A stretch of DNA of 64,000 nt from Arbacia lixula. Taxonomy: Eukaryota > Echinodermata > Echinoidea > Arbacioida > Arbaciidae. Positions within the stretch are counted from its first letter, which is position 1. Each line of letters begins with the position of its first letter. The translations under genes and the position numbers were made by a program. Positions 38,315-47,100 of this stretch are shown piece by piece. The stretch spans positions 10,621,395-10,685,394 of the forward strand of contig OZ022577.1 in NCBI GenBank assembly GCA_963669155.1, written 5' to 3'. The notes beneath the pieces were generated by a model. That model was not told where the DNA came from. It ran no database searches and saw only the letters and a program-made list of their open reading frames with translations.

Positions 38315-41300
38315 GGGAAAGGTGAGTGAAATATGAAGGAAATATGAGGGAAATATGAGAGAGGAAGAAGAAGAGTGGAGAAGAATCTTGGAGAGAGAGG
38401 GGAAGAAGGTGAGTGAAAGAACGAGGATGATGGGGAGAAAATTAGTTAAAGGGTGGGAAAGAGGACACATGTATAACAGGAATACAAGGAGAGTTAAAGG
38501 AAAATAGAGTGAAAGATAAGGACTGGACAAGCAAGAGGCTTAAATAATGAGAGGTAAACTGCATACCGCTGGTAGTTCTAGACAAAAAGAATCTTTACTA
38601 CGATCATCTGCTCTTATAGTATGCTTTACAGGGATATTTTGAATAATGCAATCATTTATCATTTTCAGTGCTTTTCTCTGTCTGCCAAATATTCTGTTTG
38701 CTAAAGACTACAATACTGTACAATGTACATGTGGGTGAGCATGTTCATGACATAATGGATGTCAAGCAATACCCATTGTGCTTCACACTACCTCAACCCC
38801 ATGCCACAGCTGCATAATTGTGGTAATGGGCTGTTTTTCCCCCGGGTGAGAACCCAAGCGAACCTCAATCTCCCATACATGTAGCTCATATCGTCCTTCA
38901 CTCGCTCTAATTTGCACCCCACATCCAATTTGAGGTTAAACATGTGCATGTCCCTTCTTTGAGGTCATGCGTCCTTTTTGGTTAGGAAGGGAACAGACAC
39001 CTGAACCTGGAAAAAGTCAAGACAAACACTTACGGCAAAGTGGGGTACAGTTAATGTACAAGTACAATATACAAACACTGTACACAGATTCCCACAGTGG
39101 TGGTGACGGCATTTAACCCCCATTTGATGTAGTACAATGTCTGGGTGGCTACAGGACCAAATGTCAATCCCCTTTCTCTCTTTAGAGCCCCGTTCATATG
39201 TAAACCATAATCATGATGATACCGCAGTTTATAAGATTAGCTTTGCCGCAATATTACAGTATGTTTCCTAGGTCTTGAGCCATAAAAGAGCAGCAAAATA
39301 GCCAAAAGAAAAGAAAAAAGCAAATACCCCATCATTTAAGTGACTCCCGCTCATGAATGCAGCAATCGGTATCAAGGCATCAGCAAAATTGCTGCAAATG
39401 TCGCACTTATTTTGTGGATGTGTGGTGCATATGAATGGGATTTAGGATACCATACATGTATGGGTTAATTAACCCTATCTACGGGGTAGGAGTAAGTCCA
39501 GATTTGTATGCTGTTGCATCTCTCATATTGTATATTTCTAATTATTACACATACAATGTATAGGCCTCTTTCTCAAGAGAATAAAATTGTCTATGATCCC
39601 TTCTAAGATTTGGTTTGATTGCAAAAAATATTGTTACTCTTCTCAATGTACAATCTAGGGGTCCAATATTGTGCACCAGCACAAACAATTGACTGGTGCA
39701 CACACATATTTGCACGTCCACAAAGTTAGGAAGAAATCTAGGGCAGAGTCCTGATAGCACAGTTTTATTGTGATTGGCTCTCCATGAATAAAGCAGTTTG
39801 AAAAACTAGGGGAAACTCTGGATTTTCAGAATACCACCCTAGTCCTCAGCTTGTGTCACTGATGGGCTATATGTTTGGTGTAATAATAAAAATATCAGAT
39901 TTCTTTTGTGGTATACCAAATAAATTGCATTCGGCTCACATGATTGCAATATATCTGGTATACCACTCATGGGTATCCAATATCATATATTACAATTAAC
40001 AGGTACTGGGCATGTTCAATGAATCTACAGTATTATATTCTGTTTCCAAGCATATAGAGGATTAATCAAATTTACTATAATTTTCATACATGTACACTGC
40101 TACATTTGTATACAAATTTGGTACAGTGCCAAGCTGTATCATGAAAAGAAAACCGCAATATCTCAGAAAAGTACAGTTGCATTGTGAAGTTTAAGGTCTG
40201 TTAAGTTTTAAGTTAATGGAATGGTCACAAAGTTCAATGCAAAGGAACTCATTGTTCAAATCGCACAACTGCTATCGGCCAAGAAGTTATATTTAGTAAG
40301 CGGGTGAAAATATATTTTTGACTGAACAGTTCCAAGCAGTGGATTCTGATACAATGAACATCTTAGGAAACTTTCAAAAATGAGAGAAAACCACAGTGTT
40401 TACACAACAACAAAGATATCACAATGGCAGACCGTTGTTTCTGGTTTATCACCGGTACTTTGCAAAGGATCGCACATTCAACTGTACAGTTTGATCTGTG
40501 CACTCATGTCTAGCTCATTAAACTATCATACAATGTACATGTATCTGCTTTCCAATTATTCCATTCCAAAGTTATAACACAAAGTTTCATAACACAAACA
40601 CATTGTGTAATGACTGTGCTAAAAATATCATATTTTTCTCTTCTTTTTTTGTTTAGAAGGTAGCAAAATAGAAAAGGGGTTGTTAAATGAAATCACAAAT
40701 CAAAATTACATTAACAAAAATAAATTCCTAAATATCATTATGATTTATGGTTTCTGAGGTCAACATTCTAGAATTTCAAATTGATTCTGCATGCAGCTGT
40801 TGTATAATTTGAGGGATCGGCACAATATATGATATCTTGACTTTATTCAGACAATACATCAAAGTTCTTGCTTGATCGGATACTCCAATATTTTAATGAA
40901 CAGATAGTTTGGCAGGTGACATTCATCAAAATGTTCAGGGACAGGGGAAAGAAATCACAGGAATCACTGTGACTGACAAGAGTTCTCAGTACAGCCCAAT
41001 TGTGTTACCAGTACACAGTATGGCTGCTTGGCTACGGCTAGTGTAACAATCAAGAGCTCTTCAGAGGTTTGTTTTTTTTCTTGGCAGGTAAATACACACC
41101 TTGATTCAAAACTGTCACAAAATGATGCACAGAACATACACCAAAGGACAAAGTTCACTGAATGAGATGTGCAATGGCACAAGTCGGTGAAACCCTATTT
41201 CTCGCCAAAACAAAAATATTCTTTAAATGCTCTTCCAGAACCAGCGTTTCAAAATCGTCTTTTGAAATCTTCTCTCAAAACACAGATTTGAGGAAAGTAA

Positions 41301-44300
41301 AGTGTTATAAAAGCAGCCTCTCTTTGTACCAGAAAAGCAGGACATAAAAGCTGATTACAGTATTTCATCATTTGTTCATGTTGTTTCTCACATTGTAGAT
41401 GCCCATATCAACATATTGATACTTGTTGACATACAGTTTACATAAGTTTACATACAGTATTCGCAATGAAACTCATCACGTCCACATTGGCACCACATTG
41501 TCCGTTTCAATTACGTTCTCACTTTCTTTTCACTCCTTCAAGTTTTGTCCCCAAGGACATGAGTTGTACTTTCTATACGACTGGGAAGAGTAATAAATCA
41601 CACTTTGAAGGATAGATGATTGCACAAGAAATGTCTTCACACAAACCTCAGGATTTCTGAATACCTATACTTACAAGTTATAATGTACTTGCCTCTACAG
41701 TGTATGCAAAGCAGATTACTTCATTACTGTGTGTACAGTACATGTACATGATATCCTACATGTATGTCCTGTATTTCAATGCATATCAAACTGTATCAAC
41801 CCAAACATATAATCTCATCAGAAATCAATGTCATGGTTTCTTCATGAAACTTGTGTATTCTCATGAAATTTCAACATTTACTGAACACAATATAAATGGA
41901 GTGGACTGCTCCTTTACATTATTTCTGATTGGAATTTAAAATCAGATCAGAAAGCTCAATAATAACACACATTTTTGTACCACACAAATATAATATTTCA
42001 CTTTTCTGATCTCACAAATTCTCAAGTGCACTCAACATACGTACATGTATAGAATTACTGGTAAATCAAATAAATTATGAAATAACTTGGTAAATACAAT
42101 ATATGTGTGACATACCGGTTCTTGAAATAGTTTGTCTTGGTGGACAATTTTCTCATACAATGTTCCTCCTGCAAGAGAGAGAAAGCACACATGCAATTAT
42201 CCATACACTTTAAAGGACAAACACTTATCTAGACTGGTAGTCATCAACAATAATATTCTGTTTACTTTTTGACAAATATAAACATAAATTTTGTTCATAT
42301 ACATATGAAGTTTACACAAATATACAACTGTACACACAATACTTCTATGATTATGTCATTTGTAATGATGACATTAGTTTTACATTTTAACAAACATGGA
42401 TATTATTATCACGTAGAACCTTTCGATGCCTCTTAGTCTTAGCGCCACCCTTGCTTTAATTCGAGTTAACTTTAAAAACAAGGCATTAGCAATATTGTGT
42501 CTCGCCCACTTGCGAAAATAACCAGAAATATAGCGATCTCCGTTGCTACGCAAAAGAATTGTATCCCTGGCTGATTGTGAAATATCTGCCATAGAATGTA
42601 TCATTCCATAAATGAGAAGGGCTATTTCACGCAATGCTACTTCCTCTATCTACTCCCCCTCCCCCACCTTCCCCCTTCTTTGAGATGGAATAAAAAGCCT
42701 CCACCAAGTTCTATTAGATTAGACAAAGACAAAACATGATGATAATCAGTTGCACAATAGAGGCGAAGTAAAATAGTGACTTTGAATAAATTTGCATAAA
42801 TGTGCATGAGAAATGTTTGCCTAAATCTACATCAGTAATGCTCACACATGCTCACACAATTCTGTGCACAAGTTAGGAAGCCTTCACCACGAGTCTTGCA
42901 AGTAAACTTTAATGTATGACCTCAAATGACATTTGACCTTATCATGTGACCTCTTACAGCACAATAACATGCAGGTGCCCCCAGTGCATCCATCATCCAA
43001 GTTTGATTGCCATTGTAGCAACATGTGATGAGTTATGTGTGATAAGAGAGTCTTGCAAGTAAACTTCAACGTATGACCTCAAATGACCTTTGACCTTATC
43101 CTGTGACCTCCAACGGTACCATAACATGAAGGTACCCCCAGTGCATCTATGACCCAAGTTAGGTTGTAATCCAAGCAACCTATGTGAAGTTATTTGTCAA
43201 AAGAGAGTCTTGCAGGTAAACTTTAACGTATGAACTCAAATGACCTTTGACCTTATCCTGTGACCTCCAATGGCACCATAACATGAAGGTACCCCCAGTG
43301 CATCTATGACCCAAGTTAGGTTGTAATCTAAGCAACCCATGTGAAGTTATTTGTCAAAAGAGAGTCTTGCAGGTAAACTTTAACATAGAAAAAGAGAGTC
43401 TTGCACATACTCTTTAATATATGACCTCAAATGACCTTTGACATCATCACATGACCTCCGACAACACCATAACATGAAGATACCCCTAGTGCTTCTATCA
43501 ACCAAGTGTGGCTGCCATTGCTGTAACAGTTGCCAAGTTATGGATCATAAGAGAGTCTTGCAGGTAAACTTTAACATTTGTGACGGACGACGGACGACGG
43601 ACGGACGACGGACGGATGTCATTTGGATCCCTTAGTCTCGCCTTCACCTCCGGTGGGCGAGACAAAAATTATCCACTGCAAACGTTTCCTAATTTGCTTC
43701 TATGATCATGTTATTTGCAATAATCCCATTAATTTCACTTATTGATAAACATTGAAATTAAGTATGTTCATATTTTCAATTAGTCCAACTTTTTTCAAGT
43801 TTTCTGTTTTCTAGTATCTGTATCTCTTACTTGTCTGCTTGTTTTGGAGTAAATATTCTATCAGGGTGAGGTATCCCTTTGACTTTCCCTGGCTGTGGAA
43901 TATGTCAGGAACTAAAGGGTGCATGAATTGTTTAAAAGCACATCGGAACGAACCAACGAAAGTACCAATAGTGCCGTACACTACTTACAGTAAGAGAAAT
44001 CTGTATCTTTGAGACATCTACCATTAGCTTACTTGTGTATTTGTGTATACATTAACTGATATGTCAAGCAAAAATCTTCATCAATCAATACCAAAATTTG
44101 CATACTGCTATCGATCGGGGCTCCACACTTGTTTTCACAGGGAGTCCAGGCATCGTTTTAAGGGATGTAATGTGCAGGACCGCAATTTAAATTTCTAGAT
44201 TTTAAAAGATGTACTCTGTGAGTTTGTGCAAACAGGCACCTGTTAAATGAAGAGTCAAACCCTGCTATAACATATTCCATACATCTTACCGTTGGCATAC

Positions 44301-47100
44301 TCCATTTCAATGAAGAGTGACTGGTCGTCGAGAAAGTGGTTGAAATAGGAGACGATGTTGGCATGGTTCAGCATAGACAGGATCTCAATCTCGTTTTGTG
44401 CGTCATACAGCAATTTCTCGGAGCATCGCGTCAGGTTGACTTCCTTCCATACAACCAAGGAGTTGTCCTTGAGGAGGAAACAAAAGGAAGGTGTATTACA
44501 CTGTAGTTAACGATCTATCTTCATTTTATCTCATTTGTTGTCTGTTTTGAAAGGGGTGCCTCTTTTTGCAGGCCTTATGAAGTTGAGTTTATTACCTAGC
44601 AATGATACAATGTAGCTCCTTTTCTTCCTCCGTTCTTTCCTTCATTTCGTCTTTTTAAACCTCTTAGCACTAGGCTAAGCACTGACAGCATCCCATACAA
44701 ACAAAAAGCAACTTAGTTTCTACCATACTTACATCATCTTTTGGGTTCAAACATTTATGTTGTCCTTGTTTAATGGAACTTAATAACAGGTTAATTAACT
44801 GGTACTTGTGCGGTACATCTTACATGTATATAGGTACAGTATCCTACCACACATCAAACTGCAACTGCATAATCACATAGGAATATAGGAGGAACTTCAT
44901 TAAGTACAATCAGGGTCATCTTACTGGCAGGGGGTGTAATATCAATATCACATTCTTTGGGCAATCATATTTTCCCTCAGCTGTGCCCACTTTTGAAAAA
45001 TATAAGCCCTCAATTCCTTCAATGTGATATTTATTTTCTGTTCACAAAGAAGGAATTTCATCATTTGGGGTACCAAGGGTACTGCATACATACTGTACAT
45101 CTTTGTGTAATGTTTGTACAAATTGCAAGACAAGCAAAGGGTGTAAAATCATATTTATGCCACTGTGAGAAAATCACAAATCTGAATTGTACACAAGCAA
45201 GAAAACTCTGGGCATGTACGATAGTCTCCCTCAAAGTCTTGAAATACATTTGGGTGCATTTTTAAAATATAATTTGAAGCTTGAATGACCATTACTATTG
45301 AGTGTTCCGCACACAATGAAGTGCCTATTTTTCTTCACACGTGTTGTTCGGGTCTGCTTTCGAAATCAAAATTATTTTGACAACGGGTGGCCACCTAGCG
45401 TAAGTGCATAAACAAACAAAATAACACCCATTGCATTCATATCTGCAGGACTGTTTATGTAGGCATACAGTACGTTACAGGTTCAGCCTACATTACATTG
45501 TACGCTGGTAAAACTGTAATATCTGTAATCAAATACACTAAACAGTATTTTCTATGTTTATCGAAAAGTGGCAGTTTACCAAAATATCATCTGACCGGAC
45601 TATTTGGCCAAATTTCAAAACTGGTCCACCTACTAAAAAGCAATTACCCCATAAAGAAGTTCTCAAGGTTAAGTACAGTTGCACAAAATACGTACAGGTG
45701 TGTATCCACATTTTATTTTCATTCTTTTTAAAGTTCAATATCATATCGCAACATTTAGAACTACATGTATGAAGTACAGGCTATCCGATTCACACATGAA
45801 TATATGTTTATATACCCCCGCTCCCCTATTAAATGTCTTGTACATGTACATGCAGTTAGTATGTAAAAGAAATGAGCAAATAGAAAAACCTTTTCATCTA
45901 AATTACCTTTCCCTTCAATATCCTACATGCAATAGCTCATACAGTGTGTACATGTATACATAAATTTCTAATTTTTTGCTTGATCAGATACTGCAATATT
46001 TTCATGTACAGATAGTTTTGCAGATGCTTAATTCATAGAATTGTTTACACCCCGAACACAGTATTTACTTCACTGTAAATGTACGTAAACAGACCTATAT
46101 TTTTATTCTAGTCTAGGTTAGTGTTAGGATTCGAGTTGAAATAGGGTTAAGGCCAGGCGTAGACCAAAAGATCAGTCTCTGTAGGACGTTGGATCCACTG
46201 AGAGTGTATCTGGCTCCTCTGAACGCCCTACTGAACATTACACCTGTACACTGTATGGTGATCGATGCGGGTCACCATTTTGAATATGAAAACGCTAATG
46301 CTAATGCATTTATGAATAAGTAATTTCACGCATGCGCACATTTTTTTCACGCTTGTTTGTGCTATTTTTTGTCATTGAACCGATTGATGATTTAAATATT
46401 CATAGCCAACAACCCGTCGAACAATCTGATTGGTTAAATGTAAGTCAGACTCGAGCAGATTAAAAATGTCTGCGATAAACGTGTGATCAGTGGAAAGTAA
46501 GTCTTTAATATTCACCTTTTTATATATTTAGGGGAAATTTTAGTCAGAGGATTCATAATTATTTATTCCAGGGTATGTCCGAAAATGTAATTTTCGATTT
46601 AAGAATGCCCCGAATGAGACGGTTATTCCTGTCTACTATTGAATGAGCGTTGCAAGTCAAATCTATTCTCAAGACAGGAATAATTAACCGTCTCATTCGG
46701 GGCATTCGGCAATCGTAATTACAATTTTGGAGGGCGTTCAGAGGTGCAAACTAAGCAGATCAAAGTATAGAGACTGATTTTTTGGTCTAGTCTAATCTCT
46801 GAGTCTGACGGCTGAACTACACTGCTACACTGCAAATATAATCCCTGTGAATTAATCCAGTCCTTTTCCGTTGTCGTATTCCACTAGATCGACTATGATA
46901 ATCATGTAACCATTCAAACACAACTTATGCACATTAGTAACAATAAGACTTCATACCTCTGTTTTTCTGTAGAGAACGGCCTCCCCGAATGCCCCCTTCC
47001 CCAACACTCGTACTTTGGAGTACATCTCCTCCTGCAGAGGCTGTATGCAGTCCGTCATCCCCGGGAATCCACCGGGTGCGTCGTCCGAGCTAGCAGCCAT
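12599..47100 (-). CDS. NEK9: NIMA-related kinase 9 (NEK9-like), complete, 22 coding exons
   Basis: Ser/Thr kinase with an RCC1 propeller; in vertebrates NEK9 acts in mitotic spindle and centrosome signalling upstream of NEK6/7 (family knowledge). Exons read from sequence, 5' to 3': 46957-47100, 44290-44467, 42116-42168, 37692-37762, 36604-36706, 36104-36153, 35523-35604, 34608-34712, 31310-31374, 27872-27980, 27005-27142, 25734-25878, 24581-24811, 23882-23928, 22992-23153, 22344-22452, 21649-21810, 20630-20803, 17219-17281, 16216-16541, 13440-13787, 12599-12682. Every junction is GT-AG with matching phase. The sum is 2949 nt, 982 residues, close to human NEK9 (979). The start ATG has G at -3 and +4, and an in-frame TGA lies upstream at 47137-47139. 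Exon 20 is drawn to its first donor; a second donor could extend it by 38 codons. Divergent neighbour: the gene starting at 48210. Confidence 0.95.
13291..13440 (-). repeat. 134-bp duplication of the NEK9 exon 21 donor boundary
   Basis: CATCTCCCTTCTCACC occurs at 13291-13306 and again at 13425-13440, in similar flanking sequence. On the minus strand both copies read as the exon end (EHENQK) followed by a GTGAGAAGG donor. The 13306 copy lies inside the intron. It cannot simply extend exon 21, because reading through the true donor meets a stop before it. It is therefore a decoy or fossil donor. Confidence 0.8.
14245..16290 (-). repeat. Tandem array of NEK9 exon 20 3' ends with splice donors
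   Basis: A minisatellite whose unit holds, on the minus strand, the last roughly 30 codons of exon 20 (ending MPPWLVD), a donor-like GTAAGTACC, and a short stretch leading into the next unit. The donor motif (plus strand TACTTACAT or close variant before CCACAAGCC) starts at 14355, 14496, 14639, 14782, 14896, 15010, 15124, 15267, 15410, 15553, 15696, 15809, 15952, 16095 and 16209. Spacings are 141-143 or 113-114 bp. Long units carry a 29-bp insertion with a second GTAAGT. A decayed partial unit ends the array near 14250. The 16209 unit belongs to exon 20 proper. Confidence 0.92.
16661..16958. mobile_element. Foldback MITE, family A copy 3
   Basis: Starts GGGGGCTGTTTCACCATG and ends GCTTGGTGAAACACCCCC, with inverted-repeat arms (ATGACTGGTGACC on the left, GGTAACCAGACGTGCGTAA on the right). 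The interior matches copies 1 and 4. It lies in the NEK9 intron between exons 19 and 20. Confidence 0.8.
17533..17985. mobile_element. MITE-like element with inverted ends
   Basis: The left end reads CGTATTGACCGGCGTATAAG and the right end GGCTAATACGACGGTCAGTA, which are imperfect inverted repeats. Subterminal blocks (CGTAAGTCGGGGTGCAGC on the left, GTCGGGCTGCGGCTTACG on the right) are similar to each other. About 450 bp, no coding capacity, in the NEK9 intron between exons 18 and 19. Confidence 0.55.
18490..20557 (+). mobile_element. Non-LTR retrotransposon (LINE, Jockey/CR1-L2-like), internally deleted
   Basis: Antisense to NEK9, in the intron between exons 18 and 19. An ORF1-like part (about 18490-18940) encodes a coiled coil followed by [15 protein letters not shown], typical of LINE ORF1 proteins; it has one in-frame TAG at 18617-18619. 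It runs directly into reverse transcriptase from 18940 ([10 protein letters not shown], then QYGFRANHS), open to the stop ending at 20217. RT motifs: [23 protein letters not shown] with the catalytic aspartates, and [10 protein letters not shown]. The endonuclease and N-terminal ORF2 are missing, so the copy cannot be autonomous. AATAAA at 20521 and a TTGAA repeat tail (20534-20557) mark the 3' end, 73 bp from exon 18. The open RT frame suggests recent insertion. Confidence 0.9.
20860..21180. mobile_element. Dispersed repeat, possible hAT-like MITE
   Basis: AT-rich segment with CCCTGA-type repeats. It begins near CAGCATTTCAAGC and ends near GTCTGGGAATCCTG. A related copy is at about 21877-22040 (shared AGCATTTCAAG, AACAAAGTC, CAATCAAAATTCCCTGACTT). 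The CAGGGTTCTC-like and GGAATCCTG-like ends hint at hAT, but no target duplication could be fixed. Confidence 0.45.
21232..21315 (+). mobile_element. tRNA-like SINE head
   Basis: Contains an A-box-like TGGTCTAGTGGTTGGAGC and a B-box-like GGTTCAAACTCC at spacing typical of tRNAs. The sequence does not fold into an obvious complete tRNA cloverleaf and lacks a recognisable anticodon stem, so a SINE fragment is preferred over a tRNA gene. It lies in the NEK9 intron between exons 17 and 18. Confidence 0.5.
21877..22040. mobile_element. Second copy of the 20860 repeat, truncated
   Basis: Begins CTAGGGTTCTCAGCATTTC and shares the body of the 20860-21180 repeat, including AACAAAGTCAGACTG and CCCTGACTTTTCCTGATTTG. 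The right-hand end is missing. Confidence 0.45.
22564..22674. repeat. Near-perfect hairpin (foldback element)
   Basis: Two arms of about 42 nt (22566-22607 and 22631-22674) pair with only a few mismatches: the left contains AATGGTAACTACCATGGCAA and the right TTGCCATGGTAGTTACCATT, around a loop of about 23 nt. It sits in the NEK9 intron upstream of exon 16. Confidence 0.85.
23263..23345. mobile_element. Right-end fragment of TTAA-type MITE, family B
   Basis: Matches the right end of family B (GATTTTCGTCAAACCTTCAC, then CAGGGCGGATTATCCCTTTAA). The left end is absent. Confidence 0.65.
23455..23677. mobile_element. Foldback MITE, family A copy 4
   Basis: Left arm TTTACCAAGCTGTTCATAAG with ATGACTAGTGACC; right end GAACAGCTTGGTGAAAGATC followed by CCCC. 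The interior shares the AGACACTTGTTAGC stretch of the family. Shorter than copies 1 and 3. Confidence 0.7.
24803..24978. repeat. 95-bp tandem duplication covering the NEK9 exon 13 acceptor
   Basis: TCTGGGTTGAG occurs at 24811 and 24906 in matching flanks (ATGTGAATGCAAGTACAGT in both), giving a period of 95 bp. The first copy spans the true exon 13 acceptor. The second recreates a CTCAACCCAG acceptor upstream on the minus strand. Using that copy would add sequence with an early stop, so it looks unproductive. Confidence 0.8.
24856..25541. mobile_element. TTAA-flanked MITE, family B, with duplicated left end
   Basis: Begins TTAAAGGGAAAGTTCACCCT and ends GGGTGGACTATCCCTTTAA, so the two ends are inverted repeats flanked by TTAA, the target of piggyBac-type elements. 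The left-end motif recurs at about 24963 (AGTTCACCCTGAAAT) and 25051 (GGGATAGTGCACCCC). The first recurrence is part of the 95-bp duplication that also copied the exon 13 acceptor. Confidence 0.7.
25572..25662. repeat. 12-bp tandem repeat (ACATATACATTT)n
   Basis: About seven imperfect copies of a 12-bp AT-rich unit, immediately downstream of NEK9 exon 12 in its donor-side intron. Confidence 0.9.
27160..27510. repeat. Purine-rich (GA/GGGA) tract
   Basis: Plus strand almost entirely A and G for about 350 bp, immediately next to the NEK9 exon 11 acceptor. On the pre-mRNA strand it is pyrimidine-rich and so extends the polypyrimidine tract of that acceptor. Confidence 0.85.
28021..28170 (+). mobile_element. 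Dispersed repeat, family D copy 1
   Basis: Contains TCTTTGCTGGCTGCGATATA and GATTCCCTAGCAATGTAGAA. The same sequence occurs inverted at 33266-33450. It lies in the intron between NEK9 exons 9 and 10. Confidence 0.7.
28218..28318. mobile_element. Short TTAA-flanked MITE, family K copy 1
   Basis: Begins TTAACTCTTCCTTTGCCAG and ends CATAAAGAGTTAA, with a poly-G run in the middle. Its relative at 37877-37966 shares AATGCTGCTCTATG and the inverted ends. Its right TTAA is also the left TTAA of the next element. Confidence 0.65.
28315..28772. mobile_element. TTAA-flanked MITE, family B copy
   Basis: Left end TTAAAGGGATAGTCCACCCT; right end decayed (ACTTCAAGTGAACTATCACC). The interior matches the copy at 29113, including GTGCTCTTCCATATGTTGTG and the GATTTTCGTCAAA block. 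Confidence 0.7.
29113..29588. mobile_element. TTAA-flanked MITE, family B, best-preserved copy
   Basis: Left TTAAAGGGATAGTCTACCCT and right CAGGGTGAACTATCCCTTTAA-type end are inverted repeats with TTAA at both borders (29113-29116 and 29585-29588). About 476 bp. The TTAA target fits a piggyBac-derived MITE (inference); no transposase is present. Confidence 0.8.
30560..30612. repeat. (CATA)n microsatellite
   Basis: About thirteen copies of CATA with one interruption, directly visible. Confidence 0.95.
32100..32820. repeat. Long polypyrimidine tract (CT-rich)
   Basis: About 720 bp of plus strand nearly all C and T, including (CT)n, CTGT repeats and C-runs, in the NEK9 intron between exons 8 and 9. 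On the transcribed sense strand it is purine-rich. Long open frames here are low-complexity Ser/Leu/Pro artefacts. Confidence 0.9.
33266..33450 (-). mobile_element. Dispersed repeat, family D copy 2
   Basis: Inverted relative of 28021-28170: contains CATTGCTAGGGAATC and GCGATATATCGCAGCCAGC. Slightly longer than the first copy. It lies in the intron between NEK9 exons 8 and 9. Confidence 0.7.
34083..34300. mobile_element. Foldback MITE, family A copy 5, left end only
   Basis: A G-run then TTCACCACACTGTTCTTAA, GACTTTACGCACAACTGGTG and the family interior (CAATCCTTATCAAATTTGAT). The right inverted arm is missing. Confidence 0.65.
37877..37966. mobile_element. Short TTAA-flanked MITE, family K copy 2
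   Basis: Ninety base pairs bounded by TTAACCCTTCCTGTACC and CACAAAAGGGTTAA, i.e. TTAA plus short inverted repeats. Related to 28218-28318. It lies near NEK9 exon 4. Confidence 0.65.
38046..38545. repeat. Purine-rich (GA/GGAA) tract
   Basis: About 500 bp of plus strand dominated by A and G, with (GA)n then a G-run at 38278-38319, in the intron between NEK9 exons 3 and 4. Confidence 0.85.
42496..43668. mobile_element. Pearl-like element with 157-bp tandem core repeats
   Basis: The ends are short inverted repeats: TGTCTCGCCCAC near 42498 and its complement GTGGGCGAGACA near 43653. Inside is a tandem array with a 157-bp period: GAGTCTTGCA starts at 42891, 43048, 43205, 43362 (34-bp stub), 43396 and 43553. 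It ends in an ACGG-type microsatellite (about 43580-43618) and a short terminal stem (GTCTCGCC paired with GGGCGAGAC). Tandem cores of about 160 bp plus an ACGG microsatellite between inverted ends are the layout of pearl/Helentron-associated non-autonomous elements of bivalves and echinoderms (family knowledge, recalled). No protein is encoded. Confidence 0.65.
44117..44235. repeat. Dispersed repeat copy
   Basis: Starts GGGGCTCCACACTTG and includes AATTTAAATTTCTAGATTTT. A diverged copy starting AGGGCTCCACACTCAC lies at about 63195-63290. It abuts NEK9 exon 2 on the donor side. Confidence 0.5.
46160..46790. mobile_element. Composite foldback element in NEK9 intron 1
   Basis: Outer ends TAGACCAAAAGATCAGTCTC and GAGACTGATTTTTTGGTCTA are inverted repeats. 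Just inside, CTCTGAACGCCCT is mirrored by AGGGCGTTCAGAG. A second, inner palindrome (about 46579-46728) pairs GAATGCCCCGAATGAGACGG with CCGTCTCATTCGGGGCATTC. It resembles one inverted-repeat element nested in another. No coding capacity. Confidence 0.7.

Larger units (their letters stand above)
31310..47100 (-). other. NEK9: NEK9 exons 1-9: protein kinase domain
   Basis: Encodes residues 1-283. The glycine-rich loop is GKGAFGEA (about 34-41); the ATP-anchoring lysine is K56 in VVWKEV; the helix-C glutamate lies in NEIEIL. The catalytic loop HRDIKTLN has D150, and the metal-binding DFG is 168-170 (human NEK9 has DYG). The activation segment [16 protein letters not shown] contains T183, aligned with human activating T210. 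All catalytic residues are present, so an active kinase is expected. Exon 9 ends the C-lobe with [11 protein letters not shown]. The intron between exons 3 and 4 (37763-42115) is the longest; outside its purine tract and one small MITE I see no further feature there. Confidence 0.93.

Noticed and set aside
42891-43570. CRISPR or satellite-only interpretation of the 157-bp repeats
   Set aside because: The repeats are contiguous without spacers, and they sit between inverted ends with a microsatellite tail, which fits a pearl-like mobile element better.
40869-46010. A possible dispersed repeat shared by about 40869-40920 and 45978-46030
   Set aside because: The similarity (around TTGCTTGATC and ACAGATAGTTT) is only about 50 bp with no definable ends, so it is too weak to call.
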